DNA from: JBLWXV01 sp048267245
GTDB lineage: Bacteria; Bdellovibrionota; Bacteriovoracia; Bacteriovoracales; Bacteriovoracaceae
DNA: 64,000 nucleotides
Assembly (NCBI GenBank): GCA_048267245.1
Contig: JBLWXV010000001.1
Coordinates: forward strand, 558,001 to 622,000
Direction: 5' to 3'
Below, in pieces: positions 24,857 through 34,098 of this stretch. Each line of letters opens with the position of its first letter. Within the stretch, counting starts at the first letter, position 1. The notes below the pieces were generated by a model. It saw only the letters and a program-made list of their open reading frames with translations, did not search any database and was not told where the DNA came from. The position numbers and the translations under genes were made by a program.

Positions 24857-25495
24857 ATGAATATGAAGTCAGTATGGTCACTAAATAAGTCAATGAAGAC
24901 AATCGCAGGAGCTCTCGCTCTCGTTTCAACAAGTGCTTTTGGTTATGGTGTGGGTTTTTCAACCTATCCCCTCATGGTCGAGCAGAAGATGGTTGGCGCG
25001 GAAATGACCGGAATTTCAAGTGATAAGGGTGGAGTTGGTGTTCAGGCGCGTTATACTCAGCGCATGACGCAGTCGATCACGCTCGATGCCGGTGCCGGTA
25101 TCTCTGGCGGTGATCGCTCAAATCGCATCTTCGCTGGCGTTGATTATGAAATGTTCCCAGACTACATGAATCAGCCGCGCATCTCTCTGAAGACAACTTG
25201 GACTAACGCCGAGGAATTCGATTCACGTCGCAATATTATTGGTGTTGCCCCAACTGTTTCAAAGGGCTTTAGTTTTTGGGGTAAAGAGGGCTATCCCTTT
25301 GTCTCGCTTCCCGTATCACTCAACCTCGACTCTGATACTAAACAATATGAAACTATGATCGGGGCCAACTTTGGTATTCTTGGAAATCTTCCGATTGAAG
25401 GCTACCGCGATATCATTGGTAAAGTTGAAGGCATGGTCGATATCAAAGATAGCTACACAGGGATTTTCCTAGGTCTAAGCTTTCCGATTAACTAA
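24857..25495 (+). CDS. Probable outer-membrane beta-barrel or exported protein
   Basis: A 212-residue protein. A signal peptide lies in the first about 29 residues (MKTIAGALALVSTSAFGYG after a charged extension). The mature part alternates polar and hydrophobic residues, is rich in Gly, Tyr and Asn, and ends in a hydrophobic beta strand (YTGIFLGLSFPIN), as in small outer-membrane barrels. No exact family is recognised. The start could be ATG 24857 or 24863; the AGGAAG site fits 24863 best. The HAD gene begins two bases after its stop. Confidence 0.72.
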   Translation: MNMKSVWSLNKSMKTIAGALALVSTSAFGYGVGFSTYPLMVEQKMVGAEMTGISSDKGGVGVQARYTQRMTQSITLDAGAGISGGDRSNRIFAGVDYEMFPDYMNQPRISLKTTWTNAEEFDSRRNIIGVAPTVSKGFSFWGKEGYPFVSLPVSLNLDSDTKQYETMIGANFGILGNLPIEGYRDIIGKVEGMVDIKDSYTGIFLGLSFPIN

Positions 25496-25497
25496 GC

Positions 25498-26241
25498 TTG
25501 AGCTTCCAACCTAAAATTGTTTTTTCCGATTTTGACGGGACCCTCACTCATGGTAGTGAGCTGGTCCCGAAATTTTTTGAGATCCTAGATCTCATCAAAA
25601 GCATGAAGAGCGAGTTGGTCATTGTCACCGGTCGCTCGCGCGCTTGGGCACACTTCTTTCTGACGCATTTTGGGCCACTAGAGGCGGTCATCGCTGAAGG
25701 TGGAGGCATACTTGTCACGCGCCATAAAGAAGAGCCTAAAGAGCGTCTCCTGATCCCAGAGATCGAAGTGAGAAGACTTGCTCAGCTTAGTGAAAAACTC
25801 TCGCAAGAATTTGAAGGGGTAGAGTTCTCCACTGATACCTCGGGTAGGCTCACTGACCGGGCAATTTCCCTTGAATATCTAAATGAACATCCAGAGCAAA
25901 AGAGAGAGATTTGCGCTTTTCTAGAGCGTGAAAACCTCAATTACTCGGAGAGCAACGTCCATCTCAATTATTGGGCGGGCCCAATTAATAAGTACTCGGC
26001 CATTGAGTTCTTTCTTTCAAATTATCGCGACGGTGTCGCCCTCGATGATTGCATCTTTTTTGGCGATAGCCTCAATGATGAGTCGTGCTTTAAGAGCTTT
26101 AAGCACAGTGTGGGTGTGTCTAATATTGAAAGGGTAATGAGTCGCTTAAAGCATCCGCCAAAGATCATTTTAAAGGGCAAGGAGCAGGAGGGACCCCATG
26201 GAGTCCTCTCCCACCTGCAAAGTCTTAGTAGCGAGTCTTAA
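25498..26241 (+). CDS. HAD-IIB-type phosphatase
   Basis: A 247-residue HAD protein. Motif I is VFSDFDGTLT (D11, D13), motif II VIVTGRSRAW, the Lys of motif III lies in PINKYSAIEF, and motif IV is FFGDSLNDESCF. The cap between motifs II and III is of the Cof/mannosyl-3-phosphoglycerate phosphatase type, so a sugar phosphate is a likely substrate. It starts with TTG two bases after the stop of the outer-membrane protein gene, which suggests coupling. Its last 17 bases overlap prkA. Confidence 0.88.
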   Translation: MSFQPKIVFSDFDGTLTHGSELVPKFFEILDLIKSMKSELVIVTGRSRAWAHFFLTHFGPLEAVIAEGGGILVTRHKEEPKERLLIPEIEVRRLAQLSEKLSQEFEGVEFSTDTSGRLTDRAISLEYLNEHPEQKREICAFLERENLNYSESNVHLNYWAGPINKYSAIEFFLSNYRDGVALDDCIFFGDSLNDESCFKSFKHSVGVSNIERVMSRLKHPPKIILKGKEQEGPHGVLSHLQSLSSES

Positions 26242-28426
26242 GTAACATTTTAATGAGCGAGAGCGCTCCATTTGTGGAATAGCCATAATTTCTGTGGAGA
26301 TTCTCAAGAATGGCCTGGATCTGTTCTCTGTTCTCTCTTGAAAGTGGCGTCTTGCCGCCATTGCCATTTTCTTCGCCCTGAATTTCAGCTTCAAAGTAGA
26401 CGATATTGCGAGCAACCATCTGAATGGTTTTCTTTTGCTCGTTTCTAAAACTTTCTTTGAGACGATTCACTAGATCGGGAAAAACTTCTTTGTAGGTGAT
26501 CGTTTTTCCGCGATTGTCGAGGTAGTAAGCCCCTAGCTTAGAAATCAAGGTCGAGCGGAAGTTCTCAGGAGCTTCCTTGAGATTAATGCCCTTTTCAAAC
26601 TCTGTAATGAAGTAGGTATCTACATCTTCATACTTGGCGGTGATATTATTTTTAATTTTCTCGCCTTTTATGAGGGCATTGATATTTTCAATATAGCGCT
26701 TGATGTATTCGTCATAAGAGCGATCATCGATCATGCCGAGCGATTCTCTTAGTTCAGAGTCAAACTGATCGAGTGCTTCGTCTTTAATAAGAGAGAGAAA
26801 GCGCGCTGGGTTGTGGTAATCACTCTGCGGAGTCATATTGAGAAAGTCGTAATCATTCTTCTTAGAGATCAGGTCTTCTAAGTAGTCGAGAACTTCAAAT
26901 ACTGTGATTGACTTATGCATCGCTGTGAGACGATAGATAATATTCTTCACCTCTCGAGGTGAAATACCAAACTTTCCTTCATAGAGATTGTCATAGACGA
27001 ATTCATTTTTTAAATCTTCGATCCCGGCCTTTAGAACCTGCATACTCTCTAGATCAATTCGCTCTGGGAAGTCGTCACCAGCGAGGATTTGCGCCTTTTC
27101 TAGCGGGTTTAGGTTGGTCACGATATTGGCCAGGCGCTTATCTTCAAAATCTTTTACCTGAGGCAAGCGTAGTCTTGTCATCACAGAGAATTGGCAAAGG
27201 GCTTCAAGCGCGTGGGGCTCTAGGACTGACTTGTCATTGAGTCCTTCGACTTGCTCTTCATAAATATTCATCTCTTCTTTGTAATTGAGAAGGTAGGGCA
27301 CGCGCACAAAGCTAAAGCGACCCTTGAAACTATTGTAGTCGGGGTGCTGCTTAAACGCGGCCAGATGAATTTCGTTAGAAGTACCGATGAAGAAAATATC
27401 GAGCTCAGTTAAAATACCGTGGAGATTTATATTTGAAGTCTCCATGGTCTGAAGCAAATACTTATAAGTGTCGAGTGGACGTTTTAAGAGATCGGAAAAT
27501 TCCAGCATCCCTCTATTGGCCATCACCACTTCGCCCTGAACCGAAAAGAGATTGAGTGACTGAAGGCTTGGAGGCAGACTCGCAAGTCGTTTATCCATCG
27601 TGATTTGCTGCATTCTTGCATCGACATGAATTTGTGGCTCGATCGTCACGGCCCCTACTGAGTAGCGACGAGAAAGAGTGAAGCGCTCAACGCGAATGTG
27701 CTTGAGAACTTCTCTGTGCTTTCCTTTGTAATTTTTTAAAAGCGCATCGTAGATCATACGGTTTCGCTTAGAGAGATCCCCTTTATAAAGATAGGACTTG
27801 CGAACACTATCGAGTAACTCGGGATAGCCCTTGAGGCTCTCTTCAAAGATTTTTTTGCGATGCTCTCTTGGGATGAGCAAGATGGGATGGTCGCGAAGCT
27901 CACTGGGGAGAATGGCGGAAACATCTTTGTCTTCTAGGTAAGCATAAGTTGTAATATCTGTATTTGTAGGACTGGCCGCAAGGCCAAGTGAGCCCTTGAC
28001 GTACTGATCAATTGGAAAGATCCAGCTAAAGCTATAGAGCGGTCCTTCATCAGTAGTCGAATAATCTTCTGCGCCCTTCATCAGCTTTCTTACAAGTGAA
28101 GATTTAGAAGAGCCGTTTGGGCCAACAAGAAGAATGAATTTATTATTAAAACCCTCTTCTTCAAAGTTTTTTAGATTTTGCAGAATGCTCTCTTGAGTTG
28201 CTTTCTGTCCGTAGACCGCGGGAGCCTCTGGGTGGCTGGTTTGAAATACCTTGTAGTGGCCGTCTTCTGTTTGACCATAGTATTTGATCATGTCGATGAG
28301 GTACGCATAAGATGGTCGCGAGTGCTTGTAAGGTGCATCCTCAAACTTAGAAAGATAATCACCAAACGAGAGAACTTCAGTGTGATTCTCTTCAGTGGCT
28401 TCGAAATTATCTGGCCAATTCAACAT
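26225..28426 (-). CDS. prkA: PrkA/YeaG-type serine protein kinase
   Basis: A 733-residue protein. An AAA-like P-loop domain comes first (ILLVGPNGSSKSSLVRKL, residues 98-115), with IELTELDIFFIGTSN-like sensor sequence (GILTELDIFFIGTSNE) and the ISPREVKNIIYRL region of PrkA, then the C-terminal Prk kinase-like region. Bacterial PrkA proteins phosphorylate proteins at serine and act in stress or sporulation-type responses. The common neighbours YeaH/DUF444 and SpoVR are absent here. It is longer than E. coli YeaG (about 644). The gene stands alone, with its end overlapping the convergent HAD gene. Confidence 0.95.
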   Translation of the reverse strand: MLNWPDNFEATEENHTEVLSFGDYLSKFEDAPYKHSRPSYAYLIDMIKYYGQTEDGHYKVFQTSHPEAPAVYGQKATQESILQNLKNFEEEGFNNKFILLVGPNGSSKSSLVRKLMKGAEDYSTTDEGPLYSFSWIFPIDQYVKGSLGLAASPTNTDITTYAYLEDKDVSAILPSELRDHPILLIPREHRKKIFEESLKGYPELLDSVRKSYLYKGDLSKRNRMIYDALLKNYKGKHREVLKHIRVERFTLSRRYSVGAVTIEPQIHVDARMQQITMDKRLASLPPSLQSLNLFSVQGEVVMANRGMLEFSDLLKRPLDTYKYLLQTMETSNINLHGILTELDIFFIGTSNEIHLAAFKQHPDYNSFKGRFSFVRVPYLLNYKEEMNIYEEQVEGLNDKSVLEPHALEALCQFSVMTRLRLPQVKDFEDKRLANIVTNLNPLEKAQILAGDDFPERIDLESMQVLKAGIEDLKNEFVYDNLYEGKFGISPREVKNIIYRLTAMHKSITVFEVLDYLEDLISKKNDYDFLNMTPQSDYHNPARFLSLIKDEALDQFDSELRESLGMIDDRSYDEYIKRYIENINALIKGEKIKNNITAKYEDVDTYFITEFEKGINLKEAPENFRSTLISKLGAYYLDNRGKTITYKEVFPDLVNRLKESFRNEQKKTIQMVARNIVYFEAEIQGEENGNGGKTPLSRENREQIQAILENLHRNYGYSTNGALSLIKMLLKTRY

Positions 28427-28534
28427 AGCTCATCCTTGATAGTGTCTGTGGGTCTTTGCTCGTCCCACATTAAATGTTACATATAATTTTAAACTGTTAG
28501 GAACACTCTCGCGAGTAGAAGTGGAATTTTTACT

Positions 28535-29764
28535 TTGACCAAAAATATCAAGTATCTCTGGGGCATTGTGGCCCTGGGTTTTATCGCAACACTCATCTTT
28601 GTCCTTATACCATTTTGGACCAACTCTGAGGTGGGCACACTGACGATATCTAAGGAAAGTGAGGCCAGAGAGTGGTTAGCGGCCTTTGAAGATGTCGAGC
28701 GAACTTTCAAGTTGGGGGAGAGTGCAAAGAGTAGTACTGATGTTGACCAAAAATGTCAGGATATTCTAGGCGATCTCACTTCTACCGATCGCTCCTATCT
28801 GCGTTGTAATCCGGATTTTCTTGCCTGTCTGGCCAGGCTCAACAAGGGCTTTGGCCCTGAGGGAAAGTTTTCGCTCGAGGAAAAATATCAGCTCGAGCGC
28901 AGGGCCCAGGGCTTCGCCTACCGCTTTAAACTTACGCGCGATCTAATCACTTTTGATATCGATTTATACCCTCACTGCAAAGAGCTCTATCTACCGGAGC
29001 GCCTCTACGCTCAGGGGCCCTCTCCTCGCGAGGGTGCTAGCGAAGAATTGCTTTGGGATAATCTCGGTAGAAATATTTTTATCGACCGCGATCCAGTGAG
29101 CGTGCGCGATCTTAAAGAAACTCTGACTCTCTCGGCCAGAACTGAGTTTGAGGGAGTTTTAAATACCAACGAAAAAGAGATTATCTCAAGTCTTCTTAAA
29201 ACTAAGAACCTCGCCTCACCGGTCGTGAGCTTAACTCTTTCCCTCCAGCACAAGGTGTGCGCACTGTGGGGGAAAGAACTTTTGCGCGCAGAAGTTTATG
29301 ACGCCGCTACTTTTCTGCCCTTTGATCAAAGTGATCCAACACCGGTGAGTATTAGTCGCTCACCCTATCCCTGGTCAAAGAGAAGAAGTGATGTTTTTCT
29401 GGCGGATAAAGAGCCTGAGATCAACGGGCCCAATTGTGCGCGCGCCTTTGTCTATGAGTGTGGCCCTAAGTTTAAGCGAATGAATTTTGAATCACTTTCT
29501 AATTCGTGGATTGGACTTAGAACTATTCTTGGCCATGAAATGGAGAGTATGAAAAACGTACTTTCCCCGCGAAAGAATATGATGTTCTCATCAAAGTACT
29601 TCTCTGCAAATTCGCGCTGGCATCAGCTTGGAGTGAGAGGTTACTGGGACGGTGATGGGCGCGACTATCGCAATTTTAACTTTGGACTTTCTGACCCAGC
29701 GGTTAGCTCTAAGGTAGACTTTGATGTCAGTTTTCGCTGCATGAGACGAGAGGTGCGCCTATGA
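28535..29764 (+). CDS. Membrane-anchored FGE-sulfatase-like protein, divergent
   Basis: A 409-residue protein starting at TTG. An N-terminal membrane helix (YLWGIVALGFIATLIFVLIPF) precedes an extracytoplasmic body. The C-terminal half resembles the formylglycine-generating-enzyme (SUMF1/FGE-sulfatase) domain: VCALWGKELLRAEVYDAATF recalls the Y-C-x-W-x-G-K-x-L-P-T-E-x-E-W-E-Y-A-A motif, then SPYPWS, GLRTILGHEMESM and a terminal VSFRCMRR. The match is loose. The P-T-E core is altered, so activity is doubtful. It overlaps the next gene by four bases (ATGA). Confidence 0.6.
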   Translation: MTKNIKYLWGIVALGFIATLIFVLIPFWTNSEVGTLTISKESEAREWLAAFEDVERTFKLGESAKSSTDVDQKCQDILGDLTSTDRSYLRCNPDFLACLARLNKGFGPEGKFSLEEKYQLERRAQGFAYRFKLTRDLITFDIDLYPHCKELYLPERLYAQGPSPREGASEELLWDNLGRNIFIDRDPVSVRDLKETLTLSARTEFEGVLNTNEKEIISSLLKTKNLASPVVSLTLSLQHKVCALWGKELLRAEVYDAATFLPFDQSDPTPVSISRSPYPWSKRRSDVFLADKEPEINGPNCARAFVYECGPKFKRMNFESLSNSWIGLRTILGHEMESMKNVLSPRKNMMFSSKYFSANSRWHQLGVRGYWDGDGRDYRNFNFGLSDPAVSSKVDFDVSFRCMRREVRL

Positions 29765-30636
29765 GATTAATCCTACTCTTATTAATTGCCATTTCTCAGT
29801 CCGCCACCTTGGCGGCCACCTTTGGTCTAGAGATGGTATTGCAAGATAAAATCTTTAAGGCCGATAAGATCGAGTTTAATTTTGAGAAGTGGGTGAACGC
29901 AAATGGAGTTGTTTCCACTCCACCGGCAACTTGGGTGCTACTTTTAAAAATGAGATCCTCTGGCAGTGAGTACTGCCTTTTCTATCGCTCAGAGTTTGAG
30001 GATAAGAAAGGAGTATTGCGATTTAACGAATCTCCCGCTTGCGAGGAATCCTACGATCGCCCTCAGTACTCTGCTGATTTTATCAATGAACTCACATTGA
30101 AATTTAATAAGAGTGAAAGTGCCTTTGAGATGGGTTTAGCTTTTTCAAAGAGCGAGGACGCTAAGAATTACAAATTCTTCTTTCCTAGCTACAAAGGAGA
30201 GAGGGAGGCTTTAAAGGCCTTAAGTGATAGTGCGCCCAGTGGAGCATTCTCCTATTTATCATTGTCACCATCATCTGAACCCAAATTTGAACTCATTGGT
30301 AAATTTGGCGACAACTACCGCGATTCAAGCGCGACCATTTGCCACAAAGTAAATGCTAAGTGTGAAGACGAGATTCCCAATCACTGCTCTCAGTGCGCGT
30401 TTGGTGCTTATGAGGTTGTAGATCACCTCTGTCCTCAAGGGGGCTCAAAATTTTGTGGCATTAATCACTGTGGAGAGCAAGGACAGCCTGCTTGCCCAAG
30501 GGGAGAGCTCGCGGCCGGCCGCTCACTCTCTCAAGGGGAAGTTCTCGATTGGTGTTCAAAGGATAGCCCCGCTGGCTTTTGCCAAAACGGGCTCACTCCC
30601 ACTTGCGATGGAAATAAGATTTTAATTTGTCTCTAA
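29761..30636 (+). CDS. Exported Cys-rich protein of unknown function
   Basis: A 291-residue protein with a signal peptide (LILLLLIAISQSATLAA) whose first 200 residues show no known domain. The last 100 residues are cysteine-rich (CHKVNAKCEDEIPNHCSQC, CPQGGSKFCGINHCG, CPRGELAAG, DWCSKDSPAGFCQNG, TCDGNK), so a disulfide-knitted periplasmic or surface domain is likely. It begins inside the last codons of the FGE-like gene, implying coupled translation and perhaps a joint role. It ends by a four-base stop overlap with the convergent lipoprotein gene. Confidence 0.75.
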   Translation: MRLILLLLIAISQSATLAATFGLEMVLQDKIFKADKIEFNFEKWVNANGVVSTPPATWVLLLKMRSSGSEYCLFYRSEFEDKKGVLRFNESPACEESYDRPQYSADFINELTLKFNKSESAFEMGLAFSKSEDAKNYKFFFPSYKGEREALKALSDSAPSGAFSYLSLSPSSEPKFELIGKFGDNYRDSSATICHKVNAKCEDEIPNHCSQCAFGAYEVVDHLCPQGGSKFCGINHCGEQGQPACPRGELAAGRSLSQGEVLDWCSKDSPAGFCQNGLTPTCDGNKILICL

Positions 30637-31763
30637 AGCTTCCACTTGGGATCGAGCACAACTTCGTGACCTAGAAATTTTGCAGGGACACTTTCAAAGC
30701 GCGATTCTTCAATGATGCGAACGCGCTCTTCTTTGCCAGCAAACTTATCTTCAAAGTAGCAGTCCCCGGTGGCCAGAAAGAATTGATGGCACAGAAGGAC
30801 GGGGGAAATCTCTCTGCCTATCAGGCTTTGATCTTCGCTTACAAGTTCACGCAAAGACAGTGAAGAGCCACCTGATTTATTTTGAAGAACAAAAACTCCT
30901 GAGAGCTCACCCTGGTAGTATTGATCTCCCGCTGCCATGACTAGGTCTAGAGAGTGAGGAGGAAGGCGTTTGAGAAAATTCTGTAGATGATCACTTGAGT
31001 TTTCAGAGCAGAGGTTTTGGTTATTGCACTTAGTTCCCTCGCTAACTAGAGCAATGCTGTAGTCAACTTTTTCTTTGCGAAGATCGCCAAGCACTCTTAA
31101 AAATGCGGCCACACTCTCTTCGCGAATAATCTCAGGAGCAAGCTTAGGGTCGGGGCGATCATCGTCATCGAGGGTGAGTCCAATAAGGGCAATTCGCTGA
31201 CCAGCGCGCTCGATAATGCGGTAGGGTTTGAGACCCTCTCCAAGAGCACTCTCTTTGGTTCTCACATTGACCCAATTGGCGCCAACAAAGGGAATGTTCT
31301 TGGCCTCATTCCAGAGTCTAAACTTCTCAATTGCATTGAAGTCCTTTGCACTCAAAAGGACGGCGTCGTACTTAGCTTCCTGATAGAATTTTAAGACTTT
31401 TCTCAAATCCTCTTTTGAAAGAGAGTCTGAGGTGAACGAACCACTGTCGGCCGCGACCAGGCGCTTAGGATATTTTTCATTGAGTATTGTTAGGTGAGCG
31501 CCAAGAGCGGAGAGTCCACCCGAGTGAACTTCCATGAAGTAGCCACCTTCACTTTTTGGCACAGGCACAGTTTGGGAGAGCACGCCTCCCTTCATTGGCC
31601 CGCTGAGAGCGAGCATAATTGCAGTGTCTGACTCTTCGCTGTCACTGGGTAGATTGGGAAGCGAGTAGCGCTCCTTAGTAATCTTAGTAAACGTACAGCC
31701 AGTTGCGAGTAGTGTGAGTACAACAATAGAACTGAGACAGAGCTTTGCCGGTCTCCCTAGCAT
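30633..31763 (-). CDS. UshA/5'-nucleotidase-like lipoprotein with altered metal ligands
   Basis: A 376-residue lipoprotein (VVLTLLATGC). The body follows the order of UshA-type metallophosphoesterases: GGLSALGAHLTILNEKYP, VAADSGSF, YDAVLLSAKDFN, IPFVGANWVN, IALIGLT. In active enzymes the opening carries a D-x-H motif, the second motif reads GD, and the third GNHEFD. Here these positions are MLALSGPM, DSGSF and SAKDFN, so most metal ligands are gone. It is probably a non-catalytic relative or a binding protein. AAAGGAG fixes the ATG at 31763. It is the last gene of the rhodanese-nadA-desulfurase operon, 20-30 bp after the desulfurase. Confidence 0.68.
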   Translation of the reverse strand: MLGRPAKLCLSSIVVLTLLATGCTFTKITKERYSLPNLPSDSEESDTAIMLALSGPMKGGVLSQTVPVPKSEGGYFMEVHSGGLSALGAHLTILNEKYPKRLVAADSGSFTSDSLSKEDLRKVLKFYQEAKYDAVLLSAKDFNAIEKFRLWNEAKNIPFVGANWVNVRTKESALGEGLKPYRIIERAGQRIALIGLTLDDDDRPDPKLAPEIIREESVAAFLRVLGDLRKEKVDYSIALVSEGTKCNNQNLCSENSSDHLQNFLKRLPPHSLDLVMAAGDQYYQGELSGVFVLQNKSGGSSLSLRELVSEDQSLIGREISPVLLCHQFFLATGDCYFEDKFAGKEERVRIIEESRFESVPAKFLGHEVVLDPKWKL

Positions 31764-31792
31764 ACTAAGCACTCCTTTGCTTTTAAGTACGG

Positions 31793-32950
31793 CTAGAAGC
31801 TTTTAATTTTTCCAAGCTTCTCGTAAGCCTTTGATAGGGCTTCGAAAATTGTATCATAGGTAGAAGGGGTGGCACACAGACCGAGAGAAATTCTCACGAC
31901 TCCCCGACCGACATCATCAGTTACTCCCATTGCTTTGAGGACTTTAGAAGTTACCGGTTGATTGTCAGAGCAAGCAGAGCTGGTGGTGACGAAGATGTCT
32001 TGTGACTCAAGTTCGATTTGAACTGCTTGTCCGTGGATGCCAGGAAAAGCAATATAGGTAGTGGTAGCAAGGCGTTCAGCGTTTTCACCAAGGATGACTA
32101 CAGTTGGAAAACGCTTCTTAAGTTTTGCTTCAAAATTTTCGCGGGCTTTTCTCAATTCTTCGATCTTTGCAAAATTTTTACAAACATACTGAAGGGCCAC
32201 CGCTAAAGTTTCGTTGCCAAGATAGTTTTGTGTACCACCGCGATGGCCCTTTTCTTGCCCACCACCAATGATTAGAGGAGTGAGAGAGTCGGGATCGCGG
32301 GCCATGAGAAAACCACTTCCGGTGAGCGCTCCGATCTTGTGACCAGAGAGAACTGCGTAGTCAGCTCCGCACTCTTTAAAGCTAAAAGGTGCCTTGCCGA
32401 TAATTTGAGTGGTGTCGCACAGGAAGATCGCCTTGTATTCAGTGCAAAGACGAGCAAATTCTTTATACGGCTGAATCACGCCAGTTTCATTGTTGGCGGC
32501 CATTAGGCAGACCAGAGCAATTTCACCTGGGTTATCTTTTAAAAGTTTCTCAAGCGACTCTGGCTCGATCATTCCATCACACGTCACTCCGGTTTTTAAT
32601 ATTTCAAAACCTTCTTCCTCGTAGAATTTACAGAGGTTGTGAATGGCAGAGTGCTCAATGCCAGAAGTGATGATCTTAAGTCGCTTCTGCTTCTTGGCCT
32701 GCAGGCACACGCTGTGAAAAACCGTCGAGATGCCCTCAGTAGCGCCTGAGTTGAAAATAATTTGTGGTCTTTCGCAATCAATCGCCTTAGCGCAAACACT
32801 GCGAGCATTTTCCATGCCCATCAAAATCTTTTGCCCTAGGTGGTGAATCGCATTGGGGTTGGCGTAAGGCCCTTTTTCAAGCCTTTTAATGAGATAGTCT
32901 TTTACATCGCCACATATGGGCGCACTACCGTTGTAGTCGGCGTAAATCAT
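31793..32950 (-). CDS. Cysteine desulfurase (NifS/IscS-like)
   Basis: A 385-residue PLP enzyme. It shows H100 (SGIEHSAIH), D179 (FLCDTTQ), the PLP lysine K205 (LSGHKIGALTGSG), GGGQEKGHRGGTQN and the sulfur-accepting C327 (TTSSACSDN). It mobilises sulfur from cysteine for Fe-S clusters. It lies 26 bp downstream of nadA, whose product needs a [4Fe-4S] cluster; in Bacillus a NifS gene similarly adjoins nad genes, so cluster supply to NadA is the natural reading. It follows nadA and the rhodanese in one operon. Confidence 0.93.
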   Translation of the reverse strand: MIYADYNGSAPICGDVKDYLIKRLEKGPYANPNAIHHLGQKILMGMENARSVCAKAIDCERPQIIFNSGATEGISTVFHSVCLQAKKQKRLKIITSGIEHSAIHNLCKFYEEEGFEILKTGVTCDGMIEPESLEKLLKDNPGEIALVCLMAANNETGVIQPYKEFARLCTEYKAIFLCDTTQIIGKAPFSFKECGADYAVLSGHKIGALTGSGFLMARDPDSLTPLIIGGGQEKGHRGGTQNYLGNETLAVALQYVCKNFAKIEELRKARENFEAKLKKRFPTVVILGENAERLATTTYIAFPGIHGQAVQIELESQDIFVTTSSACSDNQPVTSKVLKAMGVTDDVGRGVVRISLGLCATPSTYDTIFEALSKAYEKLGKIKSF

Positions 32951-32976
32951 ATTCTCTCCCCCAAGAGTCTATAGCA

Positions 32977-34086
32977 CTAGCTAATCGACAGCATCCGTTC
33001 AAGCGCCTTGAGCGCTGGTTGCTGAATTTCTTTTGCCACTTTAATAACATTGATTGGCTTATCATCTCGAATTGCACGGTAACTGGCAAGGAGCCATCTC
33101 GGTCTCACGCGGTACATTGTGGTGCAAAGGCATTGGTAGGGCGAAAGACTTTGGATGGTTTTATCTGGATGCTTGGCCGCAAGACGGTTAACCAGGTTAA
33201 TCTCGGTGCCAATGGCAAACTTAGAGCCCGGCGCGCCCTTTTCAACTTCGTTAATAATATAGGAAGTCGATCCGGCATCATCGCTTGCTTGCACGACATC
33301 AAACGGGCACTCAGGGTGCACAATCACGCGAGTTTCAGGCGAGTGCTTCTTAATGGTCTCAACCTGAGCTTTGGTAAAGCCTTGGTGCACTGAGCAGTAG
33401 CCGTACCACAGGATCACCTTCGCCGCCTTTATTTGATCGGGTGTGAGTCCGCCGTTTAAACGATTCGGGTCATAGACCACCATCTCTTCCAGCGGGATGC
33501 CCATTTTAAAACAGGTGTTGCGCCCTAGGTGCTGATCGGGAAAGAAGAGCAACTTCTCACCCTGAGAGAGTGCCCAAGAAATCATTTTTTCAGCGTTAGA
33601 AGAAGTACAAATACTTCCGCCATTCTCTCCCACAAAAGCTTTTAATGAAGCCGCGCAGTTGATGTAGGTAATGGGAACAATTTTTCCATTGGTGTGGGCA
33701 CTCAAGTAGTCCCAGCACTTATCAATCTCGCGGCGATCGGCCATGTCGGCCATTGAGCAACCGGCGCGAAGATCGGGAAGAATCACTTGCTGTGATTCAG
33801 AGGTCAACATATCGGCCGTCTCGGCCATGAAGTGCACGCCACAAAACATCACATAGGGGTGATCTACATTTTGAGCATACTTCGCCAGCGCCAGAGAGTC
33901 GCCGGTGATATCGGCAAATTGAATGACGTCATCTTGTTGGTAGTGGTGACCGACGACGAGAACTTTATCTTTAAGTTCGCGCTTGAGTTCCCACAACTCT
34001 TTGATGACATCTTCATCAGAGAGTTCTTCTTCACTAATGCTTGGAAGATATTCTTCTTTTTGATCTTCGCCTAAAAGGTCGAGCAT
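32977..34086 (-). CDS. nadA: Quinolinate synthase A
   Basis: A 369-residue long-form NadA, condensing iminoaspartate with dihydroxyacetone phosphate to quinolinate for de novo NAD. Likely cluster cysteines are C110 (RAGCSM), C231 (YGYCSVHQ) and C319 or C321 (SPYQCLCTTMYR), matching the Bacillus pattern. Also seen are GHHYQQDDVIQFADI, MFCGVHFMAETAD and VIVHPECPFDVV. It lies in an operon after the rhodanese gene (12 bp gap) and before a cysteine desulfurase. nadB and nadC are not in the window. Confidence 0.97.
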   Translation of the reverse strand: MLDLLGEDQKEEYLPSISEEELSDEDVIKELWELKRELKDKVLVVGHHYQQDDVIQFADITGDSLALAKYAQNVDHPYVMFCGVHFMAETADMLTSESQQVILPDLRAGCSMADMADRREIDKCWDYLSAHTNGKIVPITYINCAASLKAFVGENGGSICTSSNAEKMISWALSQGEKLLFFPDQHLGRNTCFKMGIPLEEMVVYDPNRLNGGLTPDQIKAAKVILWYGYCSVHQGFTKAQVETIKKHSPETRVIVHPECPFDVVQASDDAGSTSYIINEVEKGAPGSKFAIGTEINLVNRLAAKHPDKTIQSLSPYQCLCTTMYRVRPRWLLASYRAIRDDKPINVIKVAKEIQQPALKALERMLSIS

Positions 34087-34098
34087 GTTGAATCCTAA

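Noticed and set aside
30511..30522. 12-bp GC-rich palindrome GCGGCCGGCCGC
   Set aside because: It lies within the coding sequence of the Cys-rich protein and follows from Ala-Ala-Gly-Arg codons; no regulatory context.
33019..33393. 124-residue plus-strand frame antisense to nadA
   Set aside because: Overlaps a certain nadA gene entirely and has no family similarity.
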